Source of the DNA: Acidobacteriaceae bacterium
Lineage (GTDB): Bacteria > Acidobacteriota > Terriglobia > Terriglobales > Acidobacteriaceae
Direction of reading: 5' to 3'
NCBI GenBank assembly: GCA_025462885.1
Contig: JAOAPN010000013.1
Coordinates: forward strand, 546,621 to 610,620
Length of the DNA: 64,000 nucleotides
Shown: in pieces, positions 28,940 through 37,821 of the stretch
Layout of the letters: each line of letters begins with the position of its first letter
How positions within the stretch are numbered: position 1 is the first letter of the stretch
Notes under the pieces: model-generated
The model's database searches: none
The model's input: only the letters and a program-made list of their open reading frames with translations
What the model was told of the DNA's origin: nothing
Made by a program: the position numbers and the translations under genes

Positions 28940-29878
28940 CTAAGAACCATCAAAACTCGGTTGGGAAGTGCACTGTTTCTTGAACCCGAGAATTTCATGG
29001 GACAGCTCTTTGGCTATCTGCGCGGAAAGTTCGTGTGCGTCGGAAAACGTATGTTGATAAAACCTAGAGGCCAAGATGTATCCAAGTTTCGCTTCGGAGA
29101 GATGCACCAATACATCGAACCCTTCTTCCCCGCAAGTGAACGCTCCTTCAATGAGCCAGTCCACCGGGGCGTGTTTTCCCAGCAATTGCTCGCCCATCTC
29201 GGCGCGAACCCTTGATGCCGATATTCGAGAGAGTACCCGGAAGGCTGGCACAGCGGATAAATGTCGCATCGTGTGATCGAGGATATTCATGGCATACGAC
29301 TTGTGCTGGGAGCATCTGGCATTTCGAATGTGAAACGGGAGGAGGGCGATATGAATCGGATTTTCAGGTCGCGCGGGTTGGGATGTGTTTTGCGCCGCCG
29401 TCGAGATGGAAGGAACGTACGTGCCTTTGGGGATGCTGATGCGAAGAGGATCCTCGACACCTTCGGTCACGTAGTAACGTGCCAGAAGTTCCCTGAGCCG
29501 ACAAGTATAGACCCGAACAATTGGATCGAGCGCAGATTCGAACGTGTAGTCGCGCTGAAAGACAGCGAGCGCAAGGTTGTAGCCATCCAAACCATCTGAC
29601 CCAGTTTCGACCCAATGAGAGACGATATATTCTAGGAGTCTACGAAGCGTCGCTGCCTTGGCAAAGGTCCGGCTCAAAAGAATTCTTGACAGTTCATCCC
29701 GAATGTCCTGAATGTGCACTCGTAATGTAGGCGTTGAATTGGCTAACGTCAGGCCCATGGCGCTTCTCATGAGAAGATCTGTTTCGTTTTTTTTATGCGC
29801 TGGTTCTTGAGAAGGCGGGTGCCTTCTCTTGTGCCGTCTCTGAGCGGAACTCTTCAAGCAAGAGGCCTCTTTCGACAT
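28940..29878 (-). CDS. TolB/FlgO-like regulator with N-terminal winged-helix-like domain
   Basis: The N-terminal half has the pattern often seen in Acidobacteriota: 'LRRLLEYIVSHWVETG', 'DGYNLALAVFQRDYTFESAL', 'DPIVRVYTCRLRELLARYY' and 'LRISIPKGTYVP', which resembles a CadC/ToxR-like DNA-binding domain. The C-terminal part ('IHIALLPFHI' to 'SHEILGF') resembles the FlgO/TolB N-terminal fold that often follows. No transmembrane segment is obvious. It ends 30 bp from the end of the PPTase gene on the opposite strand. It may regulate the NRPS cluster, but nothing in the sequence proves this. An ATG at 29770 is an alternative start. Confidence 0.7.
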   Translation of the reverse strand: MSKEASCLKSSAQRRHKRRHPPSQEPAHKKNETDLLMRSAMGLTLANSTPTLRVHIQDIRDELSRILLSRTFAKAATLRRLLEYIVSHWVETGSDGLDGYNLALAVFQRDYTFESALDPIVRVYTCRLRELLARYYVTEGVEDPLRISIPKGTYVPSISTAAQNTSQPARPENPIHIALLPFHIRNARCSQHKSYAMNILDHTMRHLSAVPAFRVLSRISASRVRAEMGEQLLGKHAPVDWLIEGAFTCGEEGFDVLVHLSEAKLGYILASRFYQHTFSDAHELSAQIAKELSHEILGFKKQCTSQPSFDGS

Positions 29879-30430
29879 TGCAGATCAACACGAATTCGCA
29901 CTATGCAGCTGGGATACGCGGAAACCCTGGAACAAAGCGCGAAATGCCTCCGTGAGGGAGGCAGCCACCGAAGTAAGAGAAGTGTTAGCCAATAACGAGA
30001 GTAAGTTGCGCATACGGGGTGGACAACTGTAAATCAAGTGCAGCTTATTGTGAGGTCGATTGTTTGGCTATGGCTCGGATTTGTCAACCTTCAATCTTGC
30101 TGTCCATACAGCACGGAAGGCCCGGAGCTTCTCCTTCGGTGCCATGTCTTGTTTATGGTTGCTGCACCTACTGAAAATAAGCGACTTATCGCCGGCAAGC
30201 TATTCCGATCGCGACATGGAGATCACCACAACAGCCACTTAAGTAGAGCCGCATTCAGTAAAGAATCCACGGGGTTCTTCTTATAAGAAGCATTAGACCC
30301 GTTCAGATTGCGAATAAGCAGCGGCATCATTGGCGGGAGCTATCGAGTGGCGCCGGCCATGTTGCGCGACTATGAGCTGGAGTAGTCCTTCGATCCTCTG
30401 TCGAATGGAAGAGGGCAGGATGCCTCCGTT
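29879..30430. other. Intergenic region, 552 bp
   Basis: No convincing gene: the small ORFs in all frames lack ribosome binding sites and recognisable motifs. It contains a perfect 14-bp palindrome (30277-30290), listed separately. The A-rich stretch just above 29790 could hold part of the promoter of the TolB/FlgO-like gene, but I cannot place -35/-10 boxes with confidence. Confidence 0.5.
30277..30290. promoter_or_regulatory. 14-bp perfect palindrome
   Basis: CTTCTTATAAGAAG is self-complementary. It is related to GCTTCTTRTACGAAGC-like sequences at 37806 and 46321, so it may be a protein-binding site. No gene start lies close on either side. Confidence 0.35.
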
Positions 30431-31117
30431 TTATAGAGGTTCTTCGTGGCGCTGAGAGAGTATGTCAAATGCCTCCCTTTCGCGCTTGTCTCGTCTGACA
30501 TCGAGAAGTTGGCTGCTGGTCGTATGCTTGGGGACATAGCAATACTGCAGATAAGCCTCAAACAATCCCCGATTGGGGAGCCCGCGCTCGATCAATTGAA
30601 CAAGATGATTACGGTAGAGACGAGCCAAAGCCTCTGGTGAAATGGTGTGGAAAGATCTGTTGCCATGCCGTTCGACGTTTGTCTCCAACCAGCCCTGTTC
30701 GATCCAATGCAAGACCTCGCGTCGTCCCACCTTCAGTGCGCTTGCTAAGCTTTCGGCGGAGAACACGTCGCAGCGAATAGCGCGCACCGAAAGCCCATTG
30801 CGCGCAAGGATACTTCGGATCGATTCTTTGGTTCTACCAAGCTTCTTTGCTACGGTTTGTAGAGGGTGAGACGCCAATTCTTCCCGGAGTTGATCGAACT
30901 CCTCGGGAGTCCATCTCCGGTAATCGTGCTTGCTGCGAAGAGCGTGTTGACGAATAAAGCGCCAGCACGCATCCTTTGAGTTTCCAGTGATCCGTTGCAA
31001 GCGAGAGGTCAACTCGATAAGTTTTTCTCCTGAGAGAACTCGGGCCTGTGATGCCAGCCGTTTTGCTTCGTCGTTCCATCCAGCGTTGAGATTGGAGCGT
31101 TTTGATTGAGGTGGCAT
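30431..31117 (-). CDS. DNA-binding protein with SANT/Myb-like and MerR-like segments
   Basis: Start taken at the ATG at 31117 (MPPQSKRSNL), because the longer ORF begins at a TTG. The middle of the 228-residue protein has 'RRWTPEEFDQLREEL' and 'QTVAKKLGRTKESIRSIL', a SANT/Myb-like helix-turn-helix, followed by 'FSAESLASALKVGRREVLHW', which resembles a MerR or excisionase-like helix-turn-helix with 'WIEQGWL'. I recognise no named family. It is divergent from the sigma-factor gene across 150 bp, so a shared control region is likely. Probably a transcription regulator, possibly of that sigma operon (inference). Confidence 0.7.
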   Translation of the reverse strand: MPPQSKRSNLNAGWNDEAKRLASQARVLSGEKLIELTSRLQRITGNSKDACWRFIRQHALRSKHDYRRWTPEEFDQLREELASHPLQTVAKKLGRTKESIRSILARNGLSVRAIRCDVFSAESLASALKVGRREVLHWIEQGWLETNVERHGNRSFHTISPEALARLYRNHLVQLIERGLPNRGLFEAYLQYCYVPKHTTSSQLLDVRRDKREREAFDILSQRHEEPL

Positions 31118-31267
31118 AAACGTTCTCTCTTCTGGTAGCGATGAAATTCCTTCACCCTTTAAGCCATCGAGAAAACGAAAAACGAACAATATGAATCAAA
31201 GAATACGTCCCGCTGATTCAAGGCTGCTGGGTCGAGCATCGTCTCGCCACCCGGCTGAGGAACCCTC

Positions 31268-31867
31268 ATGGCTCTTCCCACGCCTTCGGATCTCCTTTGG
31301 GTAACAGGTTTTCCTGATCAGGGCCGCTGGTTGATTCCCTTGCTACGAGAAGCTGTCGAATCGGAATGGTCCGATGCAGTCAGCATGGCAGAATCGCAGC
31401 TAGGCGATGATCCAGGCGCTCGTGAATTGATGGAATGCGCCATTGCCCAAGCCCAGAAAATTATTCTTGACCAGAGGGAAGCCTCGATAGTCGATGTCCG
31501 TCGGGTCCTGATGCGCTGCTATAAGAATGCCGTGCGCAGAGCGCGCCGCCGGCAGGCAAGAATGATTCTCTGGGGTTCATCTGGAAATCTGGAAGGTATA
31601 TCCGCCCCAGTTTCGAGCGATACTAGGCAGGTTGAAGCAAAACTGGATGTCTCAAAGCTCTTACGAGATACTCCCGAGGACGTTAAGCACGCGTTGCTCT
31701 TGCGATATGGCGTTCGATATGGTTGGGAGGAGATTGCAGACGAGACGCGCAGTACCAAAGACGGTATTCGGATGCGTTGCAAGAGAGAGCTGAAACGTTT
31801 GATGGATCACTACCGTCCCTCCGCAAAACAGAATCCGCACGATCCAAAATCAAACAACAGGAGATAA
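31268..31867 (+). CDS. ECF-like RNA polymerase sigma factor
   Basis: 199 residues with GAGGA upstream of the ATG. The C-terminal part fits sigma region 4: 'ALLLRYGVRYGWEEIADETRSTKDGIRMRCKRELKRLM' contains the helix-turn-helix. Region 2 is weak but 'RVLMRCYKNAVRRARRR' lies where the promoter-melting helix would be. The next gene starts 5 nt after the stop and encodes a membrane protein with a Cys-rich N-terminus, the usual sigma/anti-sigma pair. The targets are unknown; the convergent CHAT/S41 operon is a candidate. Confidence 0.75.
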   Translation: MALPTPSDLLWVTGFPDQGRWLIPLLREAVESEWSDAVSMAESQLGDDPGARELMECAIAQAQKIILDQREASIVDVRRVLMRCYKNAVRRARRRQARMILWGSSGNLEGISAPVSSDTRQVEAKLDVSKLLRDTPEDVKHALLLRYGVRYGWEEIADETRSTKDGIRMRCKRELKRLMDHYRPSAKQNPHDPKSNNRR

Positions 31868-31872
31868 ACGGG

Positions 31873-32577
31873 TTGAAAAACACAGATAAACCCGTCGCCG
31901 AATATGATGACGATCGTTTCCCACTCGAGAGGCTGGAAGCGAACGCTATTTTGCATTACCCGAATCCATCGCGCAGGGGCTGTCCTTCTCGGGATGTTCT
32001 CAAGAGGTTCGTAGAATCTCCCCATGGCGTGACTGTGGGTGACCTGAATGACTTGCATGTATTCCAGTGTGCGGAGTGCACACTCGACCTAAGACATTTT
32101 CGTGAAGGACGCGACGCGCGGATTGCACGCCAAAGTGCTCAACAGCAAAGCCATGTCATGTGGCGATGGCTGGCAATCGCGGCCGTTCTGATTGTCGGAG
32201 TGGCTTTACCCGCTTCATATTTCATTCATCGTCACAATGCTCGTAGCGGTTCCGAGTCAACTGCGAGCTTGGTTCTTGGTGACGAACAAGTCGAGCGGGG
32301 TCCGGAGACTGGAATTGTTGTTCCGAGAGCAAAGATCACGCTCAAACTGGAGTTACCTCAGACCGCACCTCCGGGCTCATATGACATTGTGTTTTCTAGG
32401 CGGCGAAGCATGAGTGATCCCATGTTCCGCCTTCAGCGCGAATGTCAAGGTACCGGAATGAGACCAGGGCTTACAGCGGAACTGGACCTTAGAACCGTTC
32501 AGGAAGGAGGGTATTGGATTGGCGTTCAGAGCAAAGCAAACGGTAAAGCCTGGTATACCTATGTATCCGTCGAGTGA
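31873..32577 (+). CDS. Membrane anti-sigma-like protein
   Basis: The ORF track starts at 31723 inside the sigma gene; the likely start is TTG 31873 with AGGAGA 9-10 nt upstream, giving 234 residues. The cytoplasmic N-terminus contains a possible zinc-binding pattern (CPSRD ... VFQCAEC) and an HFREG segment, as in zf-HC2 anti-sigma factors, though the His-x3-Cys-x2-Cys spacing is not exact. One membrane helix follows ('WLAIAAVLIVGVALPASYF'), then about 100 extracytoplasmic residues rich in beta-type sequence. I infer that it holds the sigma factor at the membrane; proteolysis could release it. Confidence 0.65.
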   Translation: MKNTDKPVAEYDDDRFPLERLEANAILHYPNPSRRGCPSRDVLKRFVESPHGVTVGDLNDLHVFQCAECTLDLRHFREGRDARIARQSAQQQSHVMWRWLAIAAVLIVGVALPASYFIHRHNARSGSESTASLVLGDEQVERGPETGIVVPRAKITLKLELPQTAPPGSYDIVFSRRRSMSDPMFRLQRECQGTGMRPGLTAELDLRTVQEGGYWIGVQSKANGKAWYTYVSVE

Positions 32578-32881
32578 AAAGCTAAGCACAGATGGAGATG
32601 TCGACAATTGACGCTGGCCAAGCGAAGGTAACAGTATGCGAAGGCTGCCTCGACTCTATTCCCTAGGTCATCCTCCTCCTTTTGCGATACCCGGGGAAGC
32701 AGCATAGCAACTGTCAGTGGCATGCTGAGTAAGACTCCAGTGCAAATTGCTTCGCTATCGAGAACACCGCCCCACGCCGATAGATCTTCTCCCTCGCTTG
32801 AAACAAAATACAGTGTAAATCGGTGAGACTCTGGGCTGAGCCGACGGACGCCAACCGTCGGCTCATTGTTCAGCAACGAAC
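32578..32881. other. Convergent gap with a doubtful small ORF
   Basis: Between the anti-sigma-like gene and the S41 peptidase. A minus-strand ORF (32559-32885, 108 residues) starts with TTG overlapping the S41 stop as TTGA. It has a hydrophobic stretch ('TGVLLSMPLTVAMLL') but no family I know and ends inside the opposite gene. I do not call it a gene. Confidence 0.4.
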
Positions 32882-34174
32882 TCAAAAGGATTGCACAATC
32901 TCGAGAGCACGATCCAACTGTATATCCCGTCCTTCCCTTGCCGCGAGCGGATCAAAAGAGACGTGAACGTGAGGAGTAATCGGTGCACCATCAAGGTTCG
33001 TTCCCCCAGGGGTGACAAATACTCCTCTAGGGAGCATTAGCCAGAACCCATGGGGCAGCTTTGTCCGGGACCCACCCCGTACTCTGCCGGCGGTGGGAAG
33101 TCCAACGATCGTCGCAAGCTCGTTCTCCTTTGCTGCCGCTACCATCATTTCCGCCGCGCTGGCCGTATGTTGATTCGCTAAGACCGCAATTTTCCCGTGG
33201 AAGGGATATGCTCTTCCTCCTTTTGTCTCCAGTCGAATATGTTGGCGCTTATGCCTGATCCTGCTCATCACTGTTTTCCAGAAGAAGCGGGCGGCTAGAA
33301 GTGGGAGCTGAACCTTAAAGCGGGGAACCTGATCCAGCACGAACAAGTCAATCTCTTGCGGTAACAATTTTAGCGAACGAGGGTCTTTTGCGAATGTACC
33401 GACGGGATAGCTTTGCGTAGACAGGCGATTGAGTAAGCGCATGAAACCAACTCCTCCCCCTCCGTTTCCACGCACGTCAATAATCAGACCCTGCGATAAC
33501 TGTAATTCTCCTAGAGCTAGATCGGTCTCGTTCGCAACATCGATACCAATGGCCCCTCGGAACGTTGAAAACCTGATGTAGCCGATGTCCTTTGCCATTT
33601 GGCGACAAACGACACTTCGCGGTTGAGCAAAAGCAGGCGGAATCTTTCTCTTGGGAATCAGTATGCTCGAACGAGGACCAGGGATATTTACGCACTTCAG
33701 AACGTTTCGACCGCTTGAATCTCGTATTAGGACCACCGCAGTCGAAGGCATCCGAAAGACAGGATGCCCCGGCGGTCTGAATGGCACATGATCCACTTCG
33801 AGCAGTATGTCTCCCGCGCGAATACCCACCCGGTCCGCAGGACCGTCCGCGTGCACATCCTGAAAGACCCAGTACCGATTACCATCGATTTCACATGCGC
33901 AGTAGGTGGCAGAAAGTGCTCTTCCGGCAGAACAGCGGTCAAGGTCGGCGTGCTCAAATCCCACATGTGACAACTGCAAAGTCCGTAGTAGCTGGTTGAC
34001 GCGACTCTCGAAATCATGGCGAGTGCGCGCCGATAGTAGATCTGACTGAGCGGCACGGATGTTTGCATGCCATTCGTCAGTTGCTATATCGAGACTGCGC
34101 AGACAGCCGTCCACCCTTTTTACCAGCGTGTCTAGAACTTCCTTCTTCGCTGAAAGGCTAAGCTCTATCTCCAT
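32882..34174 (-). CDS. S41-family serine peptidase with PDZ-like region, no signal peptide
   Basis: 430 residues. A PDZ-like segment ('ADGPADRVGIRAGDILLEV') precedes the S41 catalytic domain with 'IGYIRFSTF', 'GLIIDVRGNGGGGVGF' and the nucleophile motif 'VLANQHTASAAEMMVAA'. S41 peptidases of the CtpA/tricorn group clip protein C-termini or degrade peptides. Unlike most CtpA proteins it has no signal peptide or membrane helix, so it should act in the cytoplasm unless exported otherwise. Its ATG overlaps the CHAT gene's stop by one base (TGATG), so the two are translationally coupled. Role in a proteolytic signalling pair with the CHAT protein is inferred. Confidence 0.88.
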   Translation of the reverse strand: MEIELSLSAKKEVLDTLVKRVDGCLRSLDIATDEWHANIRAAQSDLLSARTRHDFESRVNQLLRTLQLSHVGFEHADLDRCSAGRALSATYCACEIDGNRYWVFQDVHADGPADRVGIRAGDILLEVDHVPFRPPGHPVFRMPSTAVVLIRDSSGRNVLKCVNIPGPRSSILIPKRKIPPAFAQPRSVVCRQMAKDIGYIRFSTFRGAIGIDVANETDLALGELQLSQGLIIDVRGNGGGGVGFMRLLNRLSTQSYPVGTFAKDPRSLKLLPQEIDLFVLDQVPRFKVQLPLLAARFFWKTVMSRIRHKRQHIRLETKGGRAYPFHGKIAVLANQHTASAAEMMVAAAKENELATIVGLPTAGRVRGGSRTKLPHGFWLMLPRGVFVTPGGTNLDGAPITPHVHVSFDPLAAREGRDIQLDRALEIVQSF

Positions 34175-35820
34175 CAGTATTTTCCCTCCCTCGCCAATCC
34201 TGACGATCCGTCTCCAGATAGTTGAAAAGCTGCCCAGTAATACGGAGGAAGCTTTTTATCGATGAGGCGTATCTGGCCATCTCTTAATGCGTCGACCGTA
34301 GAATATCCGCGATGTAGATCTACATAAAGAGAGCCCATTAGCGTCGCAGTCGCACTGTCGTCAGTCTTCCAAAGGGAAGCGATGACCGCATGGCTTCCCG
34401 CCTCAATGAATGCGTTCGCCATGTTCGCAACATCGGCCTCTCCAAACGGGCCATCTCCCGTGTCACATGCCGAAAGCGTGACGAGGCGCGCGTTCAGTGC
34501 CAGGGAGCGTATCTCGCGGACCATCAATTGGCCATCATCCGGACCATTAAGCTCCGGTGCAAAAATCAGCGACGAACGATCCGGGTACTCTTTATCTGCA
34601 TAACCGTGCAAGGCGAGATGCAAAATGTCATATTGGTCGAGCGGAAGGCGTCTGAATTGGGTCTCAGTTGCCGAAGGTCCCAAAAGCAACGTGGCGGGAG
34701 TTCCCAAGCTCGATGCTGCATCCTCCACCTCACCCTTTGAAGCTGGCAGCGCAGCAAGAGGTGCGGGAGGGGCCATTCCCGCGCGGGATGGAGGAATAAT
34801 CCATTCATCGTCGTCGGTCCATGATGCAACGCCTAGAAAGCGGGACCCAGGTTGACGTTCTCGCGAACGCTTCTTGAGGAGGCTTAGAACCGTTGCGGAC
34901 GGAGAAACGCTGACCTGATGATTTTCCACGATATATAGACCAGACTCCATCAGAGAAGCAAACGGTAAAAGGTGAAGTTCCTGGTCAGGCACCACGACAA
35001 TACGAAGGTTAGCCGGATACTCGGCAACAGGTCCCAGCAATTCTTGAAACAGATCGGAAGCCATCTTGGAACTCTCCTGTTTGGCTGATATGATCCGGCG
35101 ATATTGGAGAATCTGGTCGCGTAGTTGCCGACGCCCTGAAAGCCGATAAATTTTTACATATGAGCATGTGATGGCGAGTGCGTAAGAGTGGGGATCGTCG
35201 AGAACGTATTCCAGAAGGAGTTCGTGCTCATCGAGTGATTTCTGAATCGTCCTCAGAGGAAGCGGAGCATGTCTAAGGGTTACAGGCGCATCCGGAGAAC
35301 TGAGTTCGAACTCTAGGTCGGCGAGTTGGGAATCGAGTTTGTCGCGTTCCCGTTGGTTGCCCGTTTGAGCCAATGAACTGTTCAACGCAACGATCTTTGT
35401 TACGGCCTCATTCGGCTGTAGTGGATCTCGTGAAGGGCCCTCCAGGGCCTCGGCTTCTACTCTGCCTCTCACAGATTCAATCACCTGGAATGCAGCGCTG
35501 ATCTTTGCTTCCTCGACAAGGGATTCGAAGTATTGCGTATAGCTCTTCTGCAGACTGTCTATCAGAAAACGAGTGGCGTTAGGGGTTGGCGCAGTTGCGA
35601 GTAAGATATCCGCAATACGAAGGCTTCTGGCATAAGGCAGATTCGCGGCCTCACGCTGGTCCATCCGATGCAGGATGGCTGCTTTGATCGCGAGGTTTCT
35701 TGGGAGGTAATAGAACTCTTGAGGCAACCTCTTGTTTGCTGAAATCGCATCATCAATATTAATGAGGGCTTCTCTCAACTTTCCAGAATGCAATTCTTCG
35801 TCAGCGAGCAGAGCGCCCAC
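34174..35820 (-). CDS. CHAT-domain protease (C-terminal part of a TPR-CHAT protein)
   Basis: The C-terminal 250 residues form a caspase-like CHAT domain: catalytic His in 'ILHLALHGYAD' and Cys in 'LSACDTGDGPFGEADV', followed by 'HAVIASLWKTDD'. The N-terminal part is helical and TPR-like ('REALINIDDAIS'). The GTG start at 35820 is in the same frame as the upstream TPR ORF, separated from its TGA by only five codons (RGIVQ), and the junction falls inside a TPR repeat. So this is either the downstream half of a gene broken by a nonsense change, a product of readthrough, or a protein made by re-initiation (AGAGG lies upstream of the GTG). Confidence 0.88.
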   Translation of the reverse strand: MGALLADEELHSGKLREALINIDDAISANKRLPQEFYYLPRNLAIKAAILHRMDQREAANLPYARSLRIADILLATAPTPNATRFLIDSLQKSYTQYFESLVEEAKISAAFQVIESVRGRVEAEALEGPSRDPLQPNEAVTKIVALNSSLAQTGNQRERDKLDSQLADLEFELSSPDAPVTLRHAPLPLRTIQKSLDEHELLLEYVLDDPHSYALAITCSYVKIYRLSGRRQLRDQILQYRRIISAKQESSKMASDLFQELLGPVAEYPANLRIVVVPDQELHLLPFASLMESGLYIVENHQVSVSPSATVLSLLKKRSRERQPGSRFLGVASWTDDDEWIIPPSRAGMAPPAPLAALPASKGEVEDAASSLGTPATLLLGPSATETQFRRLPLDQYDILHLALHGYADKEYPDRSSLIFAPELNGPDDGQLMVREIRSLALNARLVTLSACDTGDGPFGEADVANMANAFIEAGSHAVIASLWKTDDSATATLMGSLYVDLHRGYSTVDALRDGQIRLIDKKLPPYYWAAFQLSGDGSSGLAREGKY

Positions 35821-35835
35821 CTGGACAATCCCTCT

Positions 35836-36786
35836 TCAGAAGCCAACCTTCTGTGCATAGTCCAATGCCTGGCCGTACTCCGTCTCTGCAGACTGACTAT
35901 CTCCGAGGTCCTCGTAAATCTGGCCCTTGCTTACCCGTATTTGGAATAGATGAGAATCGAGATGATCAGAAGGCAGTCGTTCCAGATATACATCTGCAAG
36001 CTTCAGCGCCTCCTGACCTCGACTCAGCCCTCTCAGTGCGTCGATCTTTGCGTTGTACGCAATGCTCGGGTAGGCGATCTGGGGATGAGAGTTGGCAACT
36101 GCAATGGCCTTATCGAGAATACGAATGGCCTCGTCAAACCGGCGCAGTTCAACGAGCCCAGCGCCATAAACACTGGCGTATCTCACCTGCGCCGCTGGGT
36201 CGCGCAAGTATTTCGCAGCGATCCAAGCGCGTGTCACGTCCTTTTTGGCGGAACGAATATCTCCAAGGAAAAAGGAAGCAATGCCTTTTTCCCCCTCGGC
36301 TCGCATCCTTAATCGATACTCGTGCTGGCTTGATGCCTCCTCTTCAACCCGGGTCCACACCCGCTTGGCTAGGGCGGCATCGTAGTTGGTCGCCAGCATC
36401 CCCTCGATCACAAGCAGCCTTAAATGAAGTCGTGGTGTCGCGGCGATGGGAAGATTCTGATCAGCCTCAAGTTCATGCAGAAGAGGCTGTACAGGTTCAG
36501 ATTCGGCCCTCATAACGAACCGGCTTACATGCGCATAGAGCGCAACAGCTCCGTTTCCTTCTTTTCGAGACCGATTCTCTATGTCTTGGTAGAGAGCACT
36601 TGCTTCTATCCATCGATTGTTCCACGCGAGTTCATCTGCGGCGCCGAGTTCGTCACGATGCGGAGTCTTTATGCGAAGATGTACGTCCTCTATGTGAATG
36701 AAGAGAGCACCGGTCACCATCAGCAGCGGCACCGAGATAGCGATCATGGCTCCGATCGTTGTTAGAGTTATGTACCCAGGCCTCAT
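35836..36786 (-). CDS. Membrane-anchored TPR protein (N-terminal part of TPR-CHAT)
   Basis: Starts at ATG 36786 (MRPGYITLTT; the ORF track uses a TTG two codons earlier). One N-terminal membrane helix ('IGAMIAISVPLLMVTGALFI') is followed by helical repeats of TPR type, e.g. 'VRYASVYGAGLVELRRFDEAIRILDKAI' region and 'DSQSAETEYGQALDYAQK'. It ends at TGA 35836; the next in-frame codons continue the repeat into the CHAT ORF. Positive residues before the helix suggest the TPR part faces outward. TPRs probably sense the trigger or bind the protease substrate. It may be a sensor piece only if readthrough or complementation restores the whole protein. Confidence 0.8.
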   Translation of the reverse strand: MRPGYITLTTIGAMIAISVPLLMVTGALFIHIEDVHLRIKTPHRDELGAADELAWNNRWIEASALYQDIENRSRKEGNGAVALYAHVSRFVMRAESEPVQPLLHELEADQNLPIAATPRLHLRLLVIEGMLATNYDAALAKRVWTRVEEEASSQHEYRLRMRAEGEKGIASFFLGDIRSAKKDVTRAWIAAKYLRDPAAQVRYASVYGAGLVELRRFDEAIRILDKAIAVANSHPQIAYPSIAYNAKIDALRGLSRGQEALKLADVYLERLPSDHLDSHLFQIRVSKGQIYEDLGDSQSAETEYGQALDYAQKVGF

Positions 36787-36870
36787 GCGCAATGACTGTT
36801 TCCCATACTGGTGAAAGACATAAAAACCTCTTTTCTACGCTCCACTGCGACCACCTGCAGCGCGTACGTC

Positions 36871-37632
36871 TCATTGAGTTTTAGGGGCTGTAGAAACGCG
36901 AACTGCGACGACCTGACCGATAACCGAGACGTCCTTGTCGACGACAATCTGGACGGAGCGCTTGCGGCTGGTAGGGTGAAAAAGAATGACAGCACGGTTT
37001 TCACTCTTGTCCACGATCTCGCACCAGCAACAGACATGCTTGCCATCTCTCATCTCCAGCAGGAACATGGGACGTTGAATTTCGATCTCTACGTTCACAG
37101 GTTCCTGGTCGAGCGAACGCCGATATCTATCGACTAGCGCTACGGTACCTGCTGGGACAATGGGGTATAGGTAGTTGGCCCCATGGCCAATCACGATGCG
37201 AAGAAAGCGTCCGCTGTTCCGCGGGAATGCGGGCCGCACGATCACGGTATTCGTGGGAACCGCTACGGAGTTAGAATCATCCGGTAACAGAAGTCGGGCT
37301 GCCGTATCCGCTGCAGAACTGGTGAGGACGGTCGTCTCTGGCGCGTTCTCGGGAATATCCGACATGTCTTCAGGAAGCTCACGAGGACTATTGACTGCCA
37401 GCAATTCTTCGAGAGTGATTCCATAGATGGAAAGAAGCGCGATCAGGGGGTGAGCGCCAATTTCATGTTGGTCCTTGGGATCGCCTTCGACACGCCCCAA
37501 CCAACTCCCTGTTATTTGATACAGTTCGGAGCCACGTTCTCTTGCGAATTCGACTGACCTTCGAGCCACCTCTCTCTGGCTTAAGCCAAGACGCTCCCTT
37601 ACGATTCGCAACTGATTGCCAAGACTCTCCAC
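36871..37632 (-). CDS. XRE-type regulator with Cys-rich C-terminal domain (paralogue 1)
   Basis: GTG start with GAGGAG 7 nt upstream. The N-terminal helix-turn-helix ('LRIVRERLGLSQREVARRS') has an insertion before the recognition helix ('YQITGSWLGRVEGD'). The C-terminal half resembles an S24/LexA-like beta domain without an obvious protease dyad, with 'YPIVPAGTVALVDRY', 'RPMFLLEMRDGKHVCCWCE' and 'VIGQVVAV'. Two further proteins in the window (41899 and 44829) share the long HTH and the C-terminal layout. The CCWC-type motif might bind a metal or sense redox state (inference). A possible operator is at 37774-37795. Confidence 0.8.
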   Translation of the reverse strand: MESLGNQLRIVRERLGLSQREVARRSVEFARERGSELYQITGSWLGRVEGDPKDQHEIGAHPLIALLSIYGITLEELLAVNSPRELPEDMSDIPENAPETTVLTSSAADTAARLLLPDDSNSVAVPTNTVIVRPAFPRNSGRFLRIVIGHGANYLYPIVPAGTVALVDRYRRSLDQEPVNVEIEIQRPMFLLEMRDGKHVCCWCEIVDKSENRAVILFHPTSRKRSVQIVVDKDVSVIGQVVAVRVSTAPKTQ

Positions 37633-37773
37633 AGGTCAACTCCTCTGCAATGCCTGGGGCTGAAAACTGTTTCAGAACTCACGTTTAGCAATGCAGACGA
37701 AGTGACAATTTTTCGTCTACGTCAACCACATTATGTTTCGGATGCGGCAAATGGTAAAGAACAGTTTGTGCCT

Positions 37774-37795
37774 TGATGCGTATACGCACCAAGCG
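37774..37795. promoter_or_regulatory. Putative operator, TGATGCGTATACGCACCAAGCG
   Basis: Contains the perfect palindrome TGCGTATACGCA. An almost identical 22-bp block occurs at 44491-44513, and both have GTAAAGA about 20 bp before them. It lies about 140 bp upstream of the XRE gene at 37632. Binding by one of the three XRE paralogues is an inference. Confidence 0.5.
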
Positions 37796-37805
37796 TAGAG
37801 AGAAG

Positions 37806-37821
37806 GCTTCTTGTACGAAGC
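37806..37821. promoter_or_regulatory. Imperfect palindrome GCTTCTTGTACGAAGC
   Basis: GCTTC/GAAGC arms around TTGTAC. Similar sequences lie at 46321-46336, 46355-46367 and 30277-30290, all outside genes, which suggests a recurrent regulator site. Confidence 0.4.

Noticed and set aside
35853-36515. 220-residue + strand ORF opposite the TPR gene
   Set aside because: Antisense shadow of TPR repeats with Arg/Ser/Pro bias.
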